From Vicingaceae bacterium (GTDB taxonomy: Bacteria > Bacteroidota > Bacteroidia > Flavobacteriales_E > Vicingaceae), in contig JARGOE010000004.1 in NCBI GenBank assembly GCA_029210015.1, positions 1 through 54,509 of the forward strand: 54,509 nt of DNA, read 5' to 3'. Position numbers and translations under genes: made by a program. A model generated the notes under the pieces. That model saw nothing but the letters and a program-made list of their open reading frames with translations, did no database searches and had not been told where the DNA came from. Positions 45,206-54,509 of this stretch are shown here, one piece after another (the first letter of the stretch is position 1; the number at the start of each line of letters is the position of its first letter).

Positions 45206-46242
45206 ATGAGTGATACTTACCTTATTGGAGAAATTGGACAGAATCATAATGGTTCAGTAGATATAGCTAAACTAATAATTGATGGGATTTCTAGACCCAT
45301 CGAAGAACATTTATTCCATTTAAATTTAAAGGGAATGGATGCAGTAAAACTGACCAAAAGAGATTTGAATGAGGAATTATCAGCTAGTCAAATGAATCAA
45401 CCCTACAATAACCCGAACTCATTTGGAAATACTTATGGTGAGCATCGTGAATTTTTGGAATTAAATGATGACCAACATTTTGAGATATACAACTATGCCA
45501 AAGCACATAAATTAGATTTTATTGAAACCTTATGCTCTATTGGGTGTTTAAGTGTTCTAAATAAATTTACCCCAGATTATCTAAAGGTGGCTAGTCGAGA
45601 TTTAACTAATCTTCCATTACTAAAAGCCTTAGCCGAAACTAAAATACCAATCATTCTTTCAACAGGAATGGCAGGTAAAAAAGAGTTAGATGAAGGTTTA
45701 AACATTATTTCAAAGGAACATAATATTATCTCCATTTTACATTGTGTTTCTCAATACCCAACTGAACCAAAAAACGTAAACTTAAATTCAATCAATTTTT
45801 TACAAAACAATTACCCTGATTATACCATAGGTTATTCAGACCACACTATAGGAATTTCGACACCGGTTGCTGCAGTAGCTATGGGGGCAAAAATTATTGA
45901 AAAACATGTTACCCTAGATAGAAGAATGAAAGGCACAGATCAAAAAGGATCTTTAGGCCCAGATGGACTAAATAGAATGGTTAGAGATATCCGATTACTT
46001 GATTTATCTATGGGAAAAGAAAGCATTTTTATTGAACCTGAAGTTAAAACTGCAAGAGAAAAACTTGAAAGAAGTATTGCATCTAAAAGGAATATATTAG
46101 AAGGTGAAACTATTGAAGAGAAAGATCTACACATGCTCTCACCTGGTAATGGATATAAATGGTCAGAGAGAAAGTCTTTGATTGGTAAAAAAGCAGCTAA
46201 AGACATCCCTAAAAACGAAATAATCTATAAAGATTTAATCCT

Positions 46243-46246
<4 letters not shown>
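45206..46246 (+). CDS. NeuB/SpsE family sialic-acid-type synthase
   Basis: 346 aa. TIM-barrel part: YLIGEIGQNHNGS near 5, DAVKLTKRDL near 46, ILSTGMAGKKELDEG near 149, QYPTEPKNVNLNSI near 185, GYSDHTIGIS near 212 and KIIEKHVTLDRRMKGTDQ near 231. The two metal-binding His (SDH and EKH) are kept. A C-terminal SAF (antifreeze-like) domain follows from about 284 (RSIASKRNILEGETI). It condenses PEP with an aldose or its phosphate. The usual GPDH motif reads GTDQ. It overlaps the next gene by 4 nt. Confidence 0.92.
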
Positions 46247-47516
<1,270 letters not shown>

Positions 47517-47531
47517 TCCTTTAAATACCTA

Positions 47532-49010
47532 ATGAAAACAAGGAATGAAATAAAGGAGTTTTTTATTAAAATAGAAAAAGAATTACCTGTTAACGAATGG
47601 ATTATTGAAGACGTTCATGTTTGGCCAATACTTCGAATTAAATTATTCCTTCTAATACTCTCCTTAACCGAAAAATCAAATACAAAAGATAAAAGAAAAG
47701 AAGCTCCCAAAAACAAATCAAGCTCAAACAACTTAATAAAGCGGATACAAACACATCGGAAAACAAAACAATATAAAGCCAAGTTAAAGCTTAATAAACT
47801 CAAAAAAGTAGACTACATTTTTGGTGTTGCCTCCATTTATAGATCAACCTTAACCGGTAAATCGCACAATAAATTTGCTGACCCAATCATGGATGGCATT
47901 AACAACAAGTCAATCATAATTGAACATTCTTTAAAACATTTATATGAAGATGGTAAGTTCTACAAAAAAAACAGGGTTTTCTTTTTATACGACCTCATTA
48001 ATTACACCCTTTTTTCTGACAACAGAAGAACTCGCTTAACAGCTCCTAAGAAGAAAATCCTACCTAGGTATGATGACTTTTTAAGCATTCTAAAAGCTGA
48101 AAACATACTTAGCGACAAACTAGAAGAATTTAATAATATCAAGCTTGACAAGCTTATCAATCGCTTTAAAGACTTTGAAGATATTTATACAGAAATATTA
48201 GACAGGACTAAACCTAAAGTGGTATTTACTGTTTGTTACTATAGTTTCCCAGCAATGGTTTTAAATTATGTTGCAAATAAAAGAAACATTAAAACCATAG
48301 AAATTCAACATGGCCCTCAAACTGATATTCACTTAGCTTATGCAAATTGGACCAAACATCCAATAGAAGGGTTCAACACTTTACCTAAAGTTTTTTGGAA
48401 TTGGGACAATTACAGTTATGAGATAATGAATAAGTGGATTGAAAGATCAAATTCAAATTATAGCAATCTTATTGGTGGAAACCCATGGGTTGATTACTTT
48501 CAAAATGATTCTAAAACAAATAAAAACATTATTCTTTACTCTCTACAAAACCTAAAACTTGAGCATCTCTTCCCTGAATACTTAATTGAGTATATAAAAA
48601 CTACTGAAAATTTCGAATGGTGGCTTCGTTTACATCCTCGACAATTAGAATACCTTGATGAAATAAAAAGTTTTTTAAAAAATCATAATATTGAAAAAAA
48701 GGTAAACTTAACAGAAGCTACCAACCTTCCTTTACCTAAAATTTTAAACAAAACTATTGTACACATTACTAACTTTTCAGGATGTACTTTAGAAGCTGCT
48801 CATTTTAACATCCCAACTATTCTTTTAGATCAAAGAGGTAAAGACTCTTTTAATGAAATTATTGCCGAAGGAAAGGCACATTTTATAGAAAACGCTTCAG
48901 TATTTAATACAACTATAACATCACTACTTACTAAAACTATTAATAGTTACCAATCCAACACTAAAGTAGATTATCAAAAAATTATTGACAATGTCTTACA
49001 AGAAAAATGA
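47532..49010 (+). CDS. Probable GT-B-type capsule/acidic-sugar transferase
   Basis: 492 aa, no membrane segment or signal peptide. The N-terminal half is lysine-rich. The C-terminal half is GT-B-like: LIGGNPWVDYFQND near 315, WWLRLHPRQLEYLDEI near 360, and a donor-site run HITNFSGCTLEAAHFNIPTILLDQRG near 415, as in capsule and poly-sialic/Kdo-type transferases. It follows the KdsC-like gene by 15 nt and precedes the ABC exporter. It may use the CMP-sugar of this operon, but the family is not certain. Confidence 0.6.
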   Translation: MKTRNEIKEFFIKIEKELPVNEWIIEDVHVWPILRIKLFLLILSLTEKSNTKDKRKEAPKNKSSSNNLIKRIQTHRKTKQYKAKLKLNKLKKVDYIFGVASIYRSTLTGKSHNKFADPIMDGINNKSIIIEHSLKHLYEDGKFYKKNRVFFLYDLINYTLFSDNRRTRLTAPKKKILPRYDDFLSILKAENILSDKLEEFNNIKLDKLINRFKDFEDIYTEILDRTKPKVVFTVCYYSFPAMVLNYVANKRNIKTIEIQHGPQTDIHLAYANWTKHPIEGFNTLPKVFWNWDNYSYEIMNKWIERSNSNYSNLIGGNPWVDYFQNDSKTNKNIILYSLQNLKLEHLFPEYLIEYIKTTENFEWWLRLHPRQLEYLDEIKSFLKNHNIEKKVNLTEATNLPLPKILNKTIVHITNFSGCTLEAAHFNIPTILLDQRGKDSFNEIIAEGKAHFIENASVFNTTITSLLTKTINSYQSNTKVDYQKIIDNVLQEK

Positions 49011-49128
49011 AAACTCTCTTGGTTTCTTTTTTAAATATACATCAACTATATTTTTATCCTTCAATTCTTTAAATAAGAAAGAATTCACGAAATTTGCGAC
49101 ATAAATCATACGATTCTATAAAGCCCTA

Positions 49129-49914
49129 ATGAGCGAAATAGTAAAAGAGATAAAGAGTATTTACAAAAACAGAGCACTAATTAAGTACATGATTAGTGCA
49201 GAGTTGAAGGGGAATTATAAAGGGACCGTTTTAGGTTTTCTGTGGATGATTTTAGACCCTCTTTTTATGATGTTGGTTTATGTAATACTGGTTAGTGTTA
49301 TTTTTCAAAGAGGAGGTCCACAATTTCCCATCTTATTATTTTCAGCCTTAATTGGATGGAGGTGGTTTTTACAATCTTCTACCAACTCATTAAAAACATA
49401 CATTTCTAATCGAAACTTAATACAATCTATTAACGTTCCGTTAGCCATTTTTCCTATTTCCAAAGTGCTATTAAGCATGATTACTTTCTTAGCATCTTTT
49501 ATTCCTTTAATACCTTTACTATTAATTTTCGATGCCAATTTCAGCATTCATTTACTTTGGCTTCCACTTATTATTATAGTTCAATTAATTTTTACTTTAG
49601 GTGTGAGTTTAATTCTTTCGGTTGCTGGAATTTTTTTTACCGACCTTCAAAACATTATGAACTTTGTATTAAAACTATGGTTTTACTTTTCACCTGCACT
49701 TTATGCAATTTCGTTAATTCCTGAAAAATATATCAATTACTACATGGTTGTTAATCCTTTTGCATCATTGTTTAATTCGTATAAAAATGTTTTAGTTTAC
49801 GGAAAAGCACCTAATGAGTACCTCATTCTTTTTGCAATTGAAGGATTAATTTTTGTGTTTATTGGCCTTAAATGGGTAATTAAAAGTCGTTCATTTATAG
49901 TGAAAAATATATGA
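49129..49914 (+). CDS. ABC polysaccharide exporter, permease (Wzm/KpsM-like)
   Basis: 261 aa with six membrane segments. The start KEIKSIYKNRALIKYMISAELKG is followed by YKGTVLGFLWMILDPLFMMLVY, the ABC-2 polysaccharide-permease signature, and near the end by FYFSPALYAISLIPEKYINYYMVVNPF. It exports a finished glycan chain with the ATPase encoded next. The stop overlaps the ATPase start by 4 nt. The 118-nt gap before it has a short inverted repeat and a poor -7 match (GAAATTTG), so it may be co-transcribed. Confidence 0.92.
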   Translation: MSEIVKEIKSIYKNRALIKYMISAELKGNYKGTVLGFLWMILDPLFMMLVYVILVSVIFQRGGPQFPILLFSALIGWRWFLQSSTNSLKTYISNRNLIQSINVPLAIFPISKVLLSMITFLASFIPLIPLLLIFDANFSIHLLWLPLIIIVQLIFTLGVSLILSVAGIFFTDLQNIMNFVLKLWFYFSPALYAISLIPEKYINYYMVVNPFASLFNSYKNVLVYGKAPNEYLILFAIEGLIFVFIGLKWVIKSRSFIVKNI

Positions 49915-50636
49915 GTTTAATTATAGACGCTAAAAATATAGGTATTAACTTTTCTGCTTCTAAAAGCAGAAGTAGCTTTAAGTCTTTCTTGAAAAATTTT
50001 CTAAAAAAGAAAAACAAAAAAAGATTTTGGGCTTTAAGAAATGTGACTTTTCAAGTAAGTAGAGGAGAGATATTAGGGGTAATTGGAGCAAATGGCTCAG
50101 GAAAAAGCACCCTTTTAAAAGTGGTTGGTGGTATCTTCAGGCCAGATGAAGGAGAAATAAAAATTAACGGAACACCTTCTGCACTTTTGTCATTAGGAAC
50201 AGGATTTAAACCAGAAATATCTGGTTACGAAAATGTTTTTTTAAATGGTGTTATGCTAGGGTTTTCTGAAAAAGAAATTAGAGCAAACATTTCTGAAATT
50301 ATTGAATTTTCTGAATTAGGAGACTTTATTAATCAACCAGTTAAAAACTACTCTTCGGGAATGAAAGCTAGGTTAGGTTTTTCTATTGCGGCTCATTTAA
50401 CCAAAGAAATTATGTTAATTGATGAAGTTTTAGGAGTTGGAGATAAAGAGTTTAAGCTAAAGAGCCAAAACAAAATGAGGGAATTAATTGAAGATAAAAC
50501 TAGAACAGTAATTATTGTTAGTCACAATTTAGAATCAATTAGAGAATATGCAACCAAAGTACTATGGATACATAAGTCTAAGTTTATGATGTTGGATGAA
50601 ACCAATAAAGTACTTGATGCTTATTTGAATGAATAA
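49911..50636 (+). CDS. ABC polysaccharide exporter, ATPase (Wzt/KpsT-like)
   Basis: 241 aa. Walker A GANGSGKS at 59-66, Q-loop region LSLGTGFKPEISGYENVFLNG near 93, signature YSSGMKARLGFS near 145 and Walker B MLIDEVLGVGD near 165, then the H-loop VSHN. The ATPase core is complete, but the C-terminal carbohydrate-binding domain of E. coli O9a-type Wzt is absent. So substrate choice is unlikely to need a terminal cap. The stop touches the stop of the convergent GT-D gene. Confidence 0.94.
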   Translation: MSLIIDAKNIGINFSASKSRSSFKSFLKNFLKKKNKKRFWALRNVTFQVSRGEILGVIGANGSGKSTLLKVVGGIFRPDEGEIKINGTPSALLSLGTGFKPEISGYENVFLNGVMLGFSEKEIRANISEIIEFSELGDFINQPVKNYSSGMKARLGFSIAAHLTKEIMLIDEVLGVGDKEFKLKSQNKMRELIEDKTRTVIIVSHNLESIREYATKVLWIHKSKFMMLDETNKVLDAYLNE

Positions 50637-52151
50637 TTAATCACTAAACAAAGAATGCAGCTCCATATTCCTAGTTCTATACCCCATAATATGGTCAATA
50701 CTAGATCCAAAATCTATCGCTACTCCTCCCTTATCTTTAACCACCTTTAAAATTGGTTTTCCTGCAAAACCAGCAGACAATAAGACAAGCGTACCTTCTT
50801 TAACTAGTCCTGATACTTCAACTTTTAAATCATTGATTATCTCTGGTAAAGATTTATCAAAATCAACTACATTATCCACCTTAGATATTTTTTTAACAGG
50901 TGGACTATGTACAACTTTAACTTTATCATTATTAAATATATTCCCTTCAGGAATATCAAAACAAGTTACAAGAACTACATTAGTTGAAAGCGCTATTATC
51001 TCTGAGAGATATTTTTCATCTACAAAAGCATAATTACAATATTCATCTGTCCAAACTGAACATTTTATTTCATTATTTTTTAAAAACTTAGTCATACCAT
51101 GATATAATACTTTTAATCTAATATCAGCATGATTTAAACTACCAGGTATAAATTTTGTCAAAATTTGGGACAAGCGAATAGAATAAGGCATTCCAATAAC
51201 ATCAGCATCCGAAAAAGTATTTTTAAAATCACTTATTATAGACTTACGTAACTCAGGATCTAAATTTACACCCCACCAAAATTGCTCTAGAGTTTCTTCT
51301 AAATGCTTTTGATGCTCTTTGGAAGAATCAGCAACAGCATATGCTTCTCCATCACCGACCCTTAACAACATAAATGATTTTTTTTCAATCACAGCATTTT
51401 TAACTTTAGCCCTTAATGCTTCCGTTTGAGAAGGCTCATATCTCATATCCATCAAAAGCTCATTTTGAGATTTTTTTATCTCATCCCAACATAAAAGACA
51501 CTCATCAAATACTTCTTTTGCAGGAGATCCAGGAAGATAAAAGTTTTTCATTTCGTTCAACAACCCTTCCGTAACATTTAAGTCATCATTACAATAATTA
51601 CCAGAAACTCCTCTCTTGCAAATAGCATAATAAGGATATGATTTTAAAACAAATTCCTTTTTAACATTTTCATCCTTTACTCCTTCTCTCCATATATCTA
51701 ATAATTCTAAACAATCTTTATATTCTTTCTTGTGAACAAACATTGCGCATACTCCTGGCAAATATATTAAGGGACAATAAGTTTTATAAAGCGTATCAAA
51801 CTTTTCTATTTCTAATTTTAACTCACTAATATTTCCATTCCCTATTAAGGCATAAATGTAATTTCTAAAAGCAAATAATGCTAAAAAGTGTTTTTTCTTA
51901 CTAGCCAATTCATGAATATCTTTCCAAACTAATTCGGGTTCATTTAATTTCATAAAGTAGGCTTGTTTCATTGCAAACCAAGATCTATAAACAATAGAAT
52001 TTGGATTTTTCTTTTGCAATAACATATCAAATTTTTCCCATTCTCTTTTTTTGTATGCCTCATTTAATTTATAATGTAGGACAAGTTGCCATGAAAATTT
52101 ATAGAAATAATTTTTGTAATTACGAACTACATGAGATAATCTGTCAAGCAT
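50637..52151 (-). CDS. GT-D fold glycosyltransferase with helical N-terminal region
   Basis: 504 aa. The first 230 residues are helix-rich and TPR-like (repeated tryptophan/tyrosine-rich 30-residue units). The GT-D core begins near 260 with FMLLRVGDGEAYAV (DGE metal motif at 267-269), continues with DADVIGMPYSIRL near 325, and ends with VLLSAGFAGKPILKVVKDKGGVAIDFGSSID. GT-D enzymes such as DUF1792 proteins are known from serine-rich glycoprotein glycosylation. Here the target is unknown. It lies between the exporter and further GTs, on the opposite strand. Confidence 0.8.
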   Translation of the reverse strand: MLDRLSHVVRNYKNYFYKFSWQLVLHYKLNEAYKKREWEKFDMLLQKKNPNSIVYRSWFAMKQAYFMKLNEPELVWKDIHELASKKKHFLALFAFRNYIYALIGNGNISELKLEIEKFDTLYKTYCPLIYLPGVCAMFVHKKEYKDCLELLDIWREGVKDENVKKEFVLKSYPYYAICKRGVSGNYCNDDLNVTEGLLNEMKNFYLPGSPAKEVFDECLLCWDEIKKSQNELLMDMRYEPSQTEALRAKVKNAVIEKKSFMLLRVGDGEAYAVADSSKEHQKHLEETLEQFWWGVNLDPELRKSIISDFKNTFSDADVIGMPYSIRLSQILTKFIPGSLNHADIRLKVLYHGMTKFLKNNEIKCSVWTDEYCNYAFVDEKYLSEIIALSTNVVLVTCFDIPEGNIFNNDKVKVVHSPPVKKISKVDNVVDFDKSLPEIINDLKVEVSGLVKEGTLVLLSAGFAGKPILKVVKDKGGVAIDFGSSIDHIMGYRTRNMELHSLFSD

Positions 52152-52173
52152 AAAAGTGGATTAACTATAAATT

Positions 52174-52181
52174 CAAAAGTA
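52174..52181 (-). promoter_or_regulatory. candidate -7 element (TACTTTTG) for the GT-D gene
   Basis: Minus-strand TACTTTTG fits TAnnTTTG and is 22 nt before the ATG at 52151. With the plus-strand box at 52222 it makes a divergent pair. No -33 TTG is seen. Confidence 0.35.
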
Positions 52182-52194
52182 CAAAATTTAAACG

Positions 52195-52229
52195 TTGAGC
52201 TTATGGTATTTTTAATTAGTTTATCTTTG
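52195..52229 (+). promoter_or_regulatory. candidate promoter of the GT4 gene (TTG-24-TATCTTTG)
   Basis: TATCTTTG (52222-52229) fits TAnnTTTG, with TTG at 52195-52197 at a 24-nt spacing, one base above the usual range. The ATG follows 7 nt after the -7 box, so the leader would be only a few bases. Confidence 0.45.
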
Positions 52230-52236
52230 TTCGTTA

Positions 52237-53349
52237 ATGGTAAAAACCACTAAAATATGTCATTTAACTTCTGCACATCCAGATGGAGATTTAAGGATTT
52301 TTTATAAGGAATGTGTTAGTTTGGCAAAAGCTGGATTTGAAGTCTCATTAGTGATACCAAATACTAATTCAAGAATAGAAAACAAAGTAAACATTGTTTC
52401 TTTTGAAAGTAACTACATCACTAGAAAAGAAAGGATGACCAAAGCTGTTAACGATGTTTTAAAGCATGCCTTAATTGTTAATGCAGATATTTATCATATC
52501 CATGATCCTGAATTACTTAAAATTGTAAAACACCTTAAAAAGAAAGGCAAAAAAGTTATTTATGATGCGCATGAAGATTTACCAAGGCAAATGTTATCCA
52601 AACACTGGATTTCGAAACCTCTAAGAAAAATTTTATCCGTTTTCATGGAAATTTATGAAAACAACATTGCTAAAAAATGTGATGGTGTAATTACTGCAAC
52701 CCCTTTTATTAAAGACCGCTTTATTAAAGTAAACCCAAACACAACTGATATTAACAACTTCCCTATTATTGAAGAGTTATTAATTGATTACGATTATTCA
52801 AAGAAAACAGATGACTATATCTGTTACGTTGGAGGAATTACAAAAACTAGAGGAATTATAGAACTTGTAACTAGTATTTCTGATTTAGACTGCAAGTTAC
52901 TACTTGCGGGAAAATTTTTAGAAGAAAATCTTAGGGAAGAAACTAGCAAATTAGGTGGATGGGAAAAAGTAGAAGAACAAGGTTTTTTAAATAGAAATGA
53001 GGTTAAAGAACTTTATAAAAAATCAAAAATCGGAATTGTAACTTTACACCCTACAGTTAATTATTTGGATTCTTTACCTGTTAAAATGTTTGAGTATATG
53101 GCTGCAGGAATTCCTGTTATAGCTTCAAATTTCCCATTATGGAAAAGTATAATTGAAACCAATAATTGTGGTTTATGTGTGGACCCTTTAGATTCAAAAG
53201 CAACAAGTATTGCTATTAATAATTTGTTGAATAATCCTGACTTATCAAAAGAAATGGGAGAAAATGGAAAAACATTAGTTCAACAAAAGTATAATTGGAA
53301 AAATGAAGAAATTAAACTAATTGATTTTTACAAAAGAATAATTGAATAA
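52237..53349 (+). CDS. Glycosyltransferase family 4
   Basis: 370 aa GT-B transferase. ICHLTSAHPDGDLRIFYKECVSL at the start, DIYHIHDPELLKIVKHL near 88, YVGGITKTRGIIELVTSI near 196, VTLHPTVNYLDSLPVKMFEYMAAGIPVIASNFPLW split over 267-301 as the donor site with the E-x7-E-like pair. Similar to GT4 enzymes of colanic-acid and capsule clusters. It overlaps the start of the following GT2 by 8 nt. Confidence 0.9.
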   Translation: MVKTTKICHLTSAHPDGDLRIFYKECVSLAKAGFEVSLVIPNTNSRIENKVNIVSFESNYITRKERMTKAVNDVLKHALIVNADIYHIHDPELLKIVKHLKKKGKKVIYDAHEDLPRQMLSKHWISKPLRKILSVFMEIYENNIAKKCDGVITATPFIKDRFIKVNPNTTDINNFPIIEELLIDYDYSKKTDDYICYVGGITKTRGIIELVTSISDLDCKLLLAGKFLEENLREETSKLGGWEKVEEQGFLNRNEVKELYKKSKIGIVTLHPTVNYLDSLPVKMFEYMAAGIPVIASNFPLWKSIIETNNCGLCVDPLDSKATSIAINNLLNNPDLSKEMGENGKTLVQQKYNWKNEEIKLIDFYKRIIE

Positions 53350-54349
53350 AACAGTTTCCATAATAATACCATGTAAAAATGAAGAGCAATACATTGAAAA
53401 GTGTGTTATATCTTTATTGCAAAACACCTATCCCCAAGAGCTAATTACAATTTATGTTTGTGATGGTTTGAGTACAGATAAAACGGTTGAAATTGTAAAA
53501 ACAATTAGTTCTAAAAACTCATCCGTACACCTACTAAAAAACACCAAACAGACTACTCCTTTTGCACTCAACCTAGGATTAAAAAATTCGGATGCTGATA
53601 TTAAAATAATATTGGGTGCTCATGCAGAAGCTGATCCTAATTTTATTTCAGAAAATGTAAAAACTTTTGAAATTGATGATGAAATTGGTTGTACTGGTGG
53701 AATTATTGAAAATGTATACGAAAACAATACTTCTAAAACTATTGGGCTATCAATGTCTTCTTCTTTTGGTGTTGGAAATGCTCATTTTAGAACTGGTGTT
53801 AAAGATGGGTATGTGGATACTGTTGCCTTTGGAGCTTACAAAAAAGAAGTTTTTGAGAAAATTGGTTACTTTGATGAAAGTTTAACACGAAACCAAGATG
53901 ATGAATTTAATTATAGAATAATTAAAAATGGTTTTAAAATATACTTGAACAAGAAAATTAAAAGCAAATATTATGTTCGAGGTAGTTTTGACAAACTATT
54001 TCGTCAATATTACCAATATGGTTACTGGAAAGTTTTCGTGGGTAAAAAACATAAAGCTGTTACTAGTTTAAGACAATTAATACCTTTATTTTTTGTGCTC
54101 TTTTTAATTTCAGGGGCTATTTTATCTTTATTCCACCCCTATTTATTCTATGTCTTTTTGGCTGGAGTCAGCATATATTTAATCGCTGCGTTTATGGCTG
54201 CTTTTAGTTTAAAATCTAATCCTTTTAAAATTGTATCTAGTTTTATTATACTTCACATTAGTTATGGTTCAGGTTATTTTATGGGTATTTTAGATTTTTT
54301 AATTTTAAATAAAAATCCAGCTAAAAAAAGTGAAGCATTAACAAGGTAA
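53342..54349 (+). CDS. Glycosyltransferase family 2 with C-terminal membrane helices (ExoA-like)
   Basis: 335 aa, TTG start at 53342 inside the previous gene. GT-A core: VSIIIPCKNEEQYIEKCVISL, IYVCDGLSTDKT near 36, ILGAHAEADPNFI near 82 (acidic metal region), TGGIIENV near 106, and RNQDDEFNYRI near 181 as the catalytic ED pair. About three hydrophobic segments follow near 240-320. ExoA-like layout, as in polyprenyl-phosphate-linked glycan synthesis. Its stop overlaps the next ATG (TAATG). Confidence 0.9.
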   Translation: MNKTVSIIIPCKNEEQYIEKCVISLLQNTYPQELITIYVCDGLSTDKTVEIVKTISSKNSSVHLLKNTKQTTPFALNLGLKNSDADIKIILGAHAEADPNFISENVKTFEIDDEIGCTGGIIENVYENNTSKTIGLSMSSSFGVGNAHFRTGVKDGYVDTVAFGAYKKEVFEKIGYFDESLTRNQDDEFNYRIIKNGFKIYLNKKIKSKYYVRGSFDKLFRQYYQYGYWKVFVGKKHKAVTSLRQLIPLFFVLFLISGAILSLFHPYLFYVFLAGVSIYLIAAFMAAFSLKSNPFKIVSSFIILHISYGSGYFMGILDFLILNKNPAKKSEALTR

Positions 54350-54509
54350 TGTATACTTCTATTTTAAATAAAGTTAACCTATATAGTATTTATTTGCTAT
54401 CATTTGCAATACCCTTACATGTAAAATTAATTCCACTTCTTATTGTTTTAGTAGTAATTACAAGCTTTGTAAATGGTAGTTTTAAAAATAGAAAGAAGAA
54501 GAATATAAG
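54349..54509 (+). CDS. O-antigen ligase-like membrane protein, N-terminal part
   Basis: Partial gene cut by the window end; 53 codons visible. The ATG overlaps the upstream stop. The encoded start reads MYTSILNKVNLYSIYLLSFA and then PLHVKLIPLLIVLVVITSF, with two membrane segments and a basic end. The length and position after a GT2 fit an O-antigen ligase/polymerase (WaaL/Wzy-type) protein, but only the start is present. Confidence 0.5.
   Translation, partial: MYTSILNKVNLYSIYLLSFAIPLHVKLIPLLIVLVVITSFVNGSFKNRKKKNI

Noticed and set aside
49069-49083. Short inverted repeat in the gap before the ABC permease
   Set aside because: It has only A/T pairs in a short stem without a clear T-run, too weak to call a terminator or operator.

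Overview
The window is AT-rich and looks like the chromosome of a member of the Bacteroidota, most likely a marine-type Flavobacteriales. The evidence is the block rlmH / DUF4783 / nadC / yihY, a PD40-TPR protein related to gliding/T9SS proteins, a type B L31, a GlmU-like protein of the Bacteroidota type, several TAnnTTTG (-7) promoter motifs, and the general lack of Shine-Dalgarno sites. No rRNA, tRNA, CRISPR array, IS element or prophage was seen. The sequence is almost fully coding. No gap exceeds about 160 bases; the largest is 22055-22212, which holds an inverted repeat and a terminator.

Layout. (A) 109-11645, plus strand: a surface-polysaccharide operon with a CgeB-like glycosyltransferase (GT), four GT4-type GTs, WecB, a Wzy-like polymerase, an FkbM methyltransferase, a NodU/CmcH carbamoyltransferase and a GT2. 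(B) 11646-14166, minus: fcl-gmd (GDP-L-fucose) and rlmH. (C) 14266-17048, plus: DUF4783, nadC, YihY/BrkB and a chalcone-isomerase-like protein. (D) 17050-22054: envelope and housekeeping genes (GIN-domain lipoprotein, PagL-like deacylase, mazG, an esterase lipoprotein, a TPR/PD40 protein). (E) 22213-37164, minus: a 14-gene near-gapless run with a GT-C-like protein, YfhO, GT2, Wzx, then a CMP-sugar-synthetase-like cytidylyltransferase, HpaI aldolase, SDR epimerase, cyclase-family hydrolase, HAD phosphatase, 2-hydroxyacid dehydrogenase, DUF115/Cst-like protein, SGNH protein, methyltransferase and an atypical Nramp. (F) 37270-44341: a methyltransferase, M42-like peptidase, dnaN, lon, GlmU-like and L31 type B. 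(G) 44459-50636, plus: a second CMP-sugar cassette (SpsF-like, NeuB-like, TylF-like, KdsC-like), a GT-B-like protein and a Wzm/Wzt exporter. (H) 50637-end: a GT-D protein, GT4, GT2 and the start of a probable O-antigen ligase-like protein.

How it works together. Most of the window builds, decorates and exports surface glycans. UDP-ManNAc (WecB) and GDP-fucose (Gmd/Fcl) are likely donors. Two separate cassettes look able to make CMP-activated acidic sugars. One uses a NeuB-type PEP-dependent synthase. The other carries an HpaI-type class II aldolase where NeuB or KdsA would be expected, and this is the best candidate for an undescribed pathway. Both Wzx/Wzy-type and ABC-type export components are present, so at least two glycans are likely. 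Housekeeping genes (dnaN, lon, L31, rlmH, nadC, mazG) sit between the glycan blocks.

Limits: all functions are read from motifs, lengths and context. No database search was run, and exact substrates of the GTs and the CMP-sugar enzymes cannot be told from the sequence.
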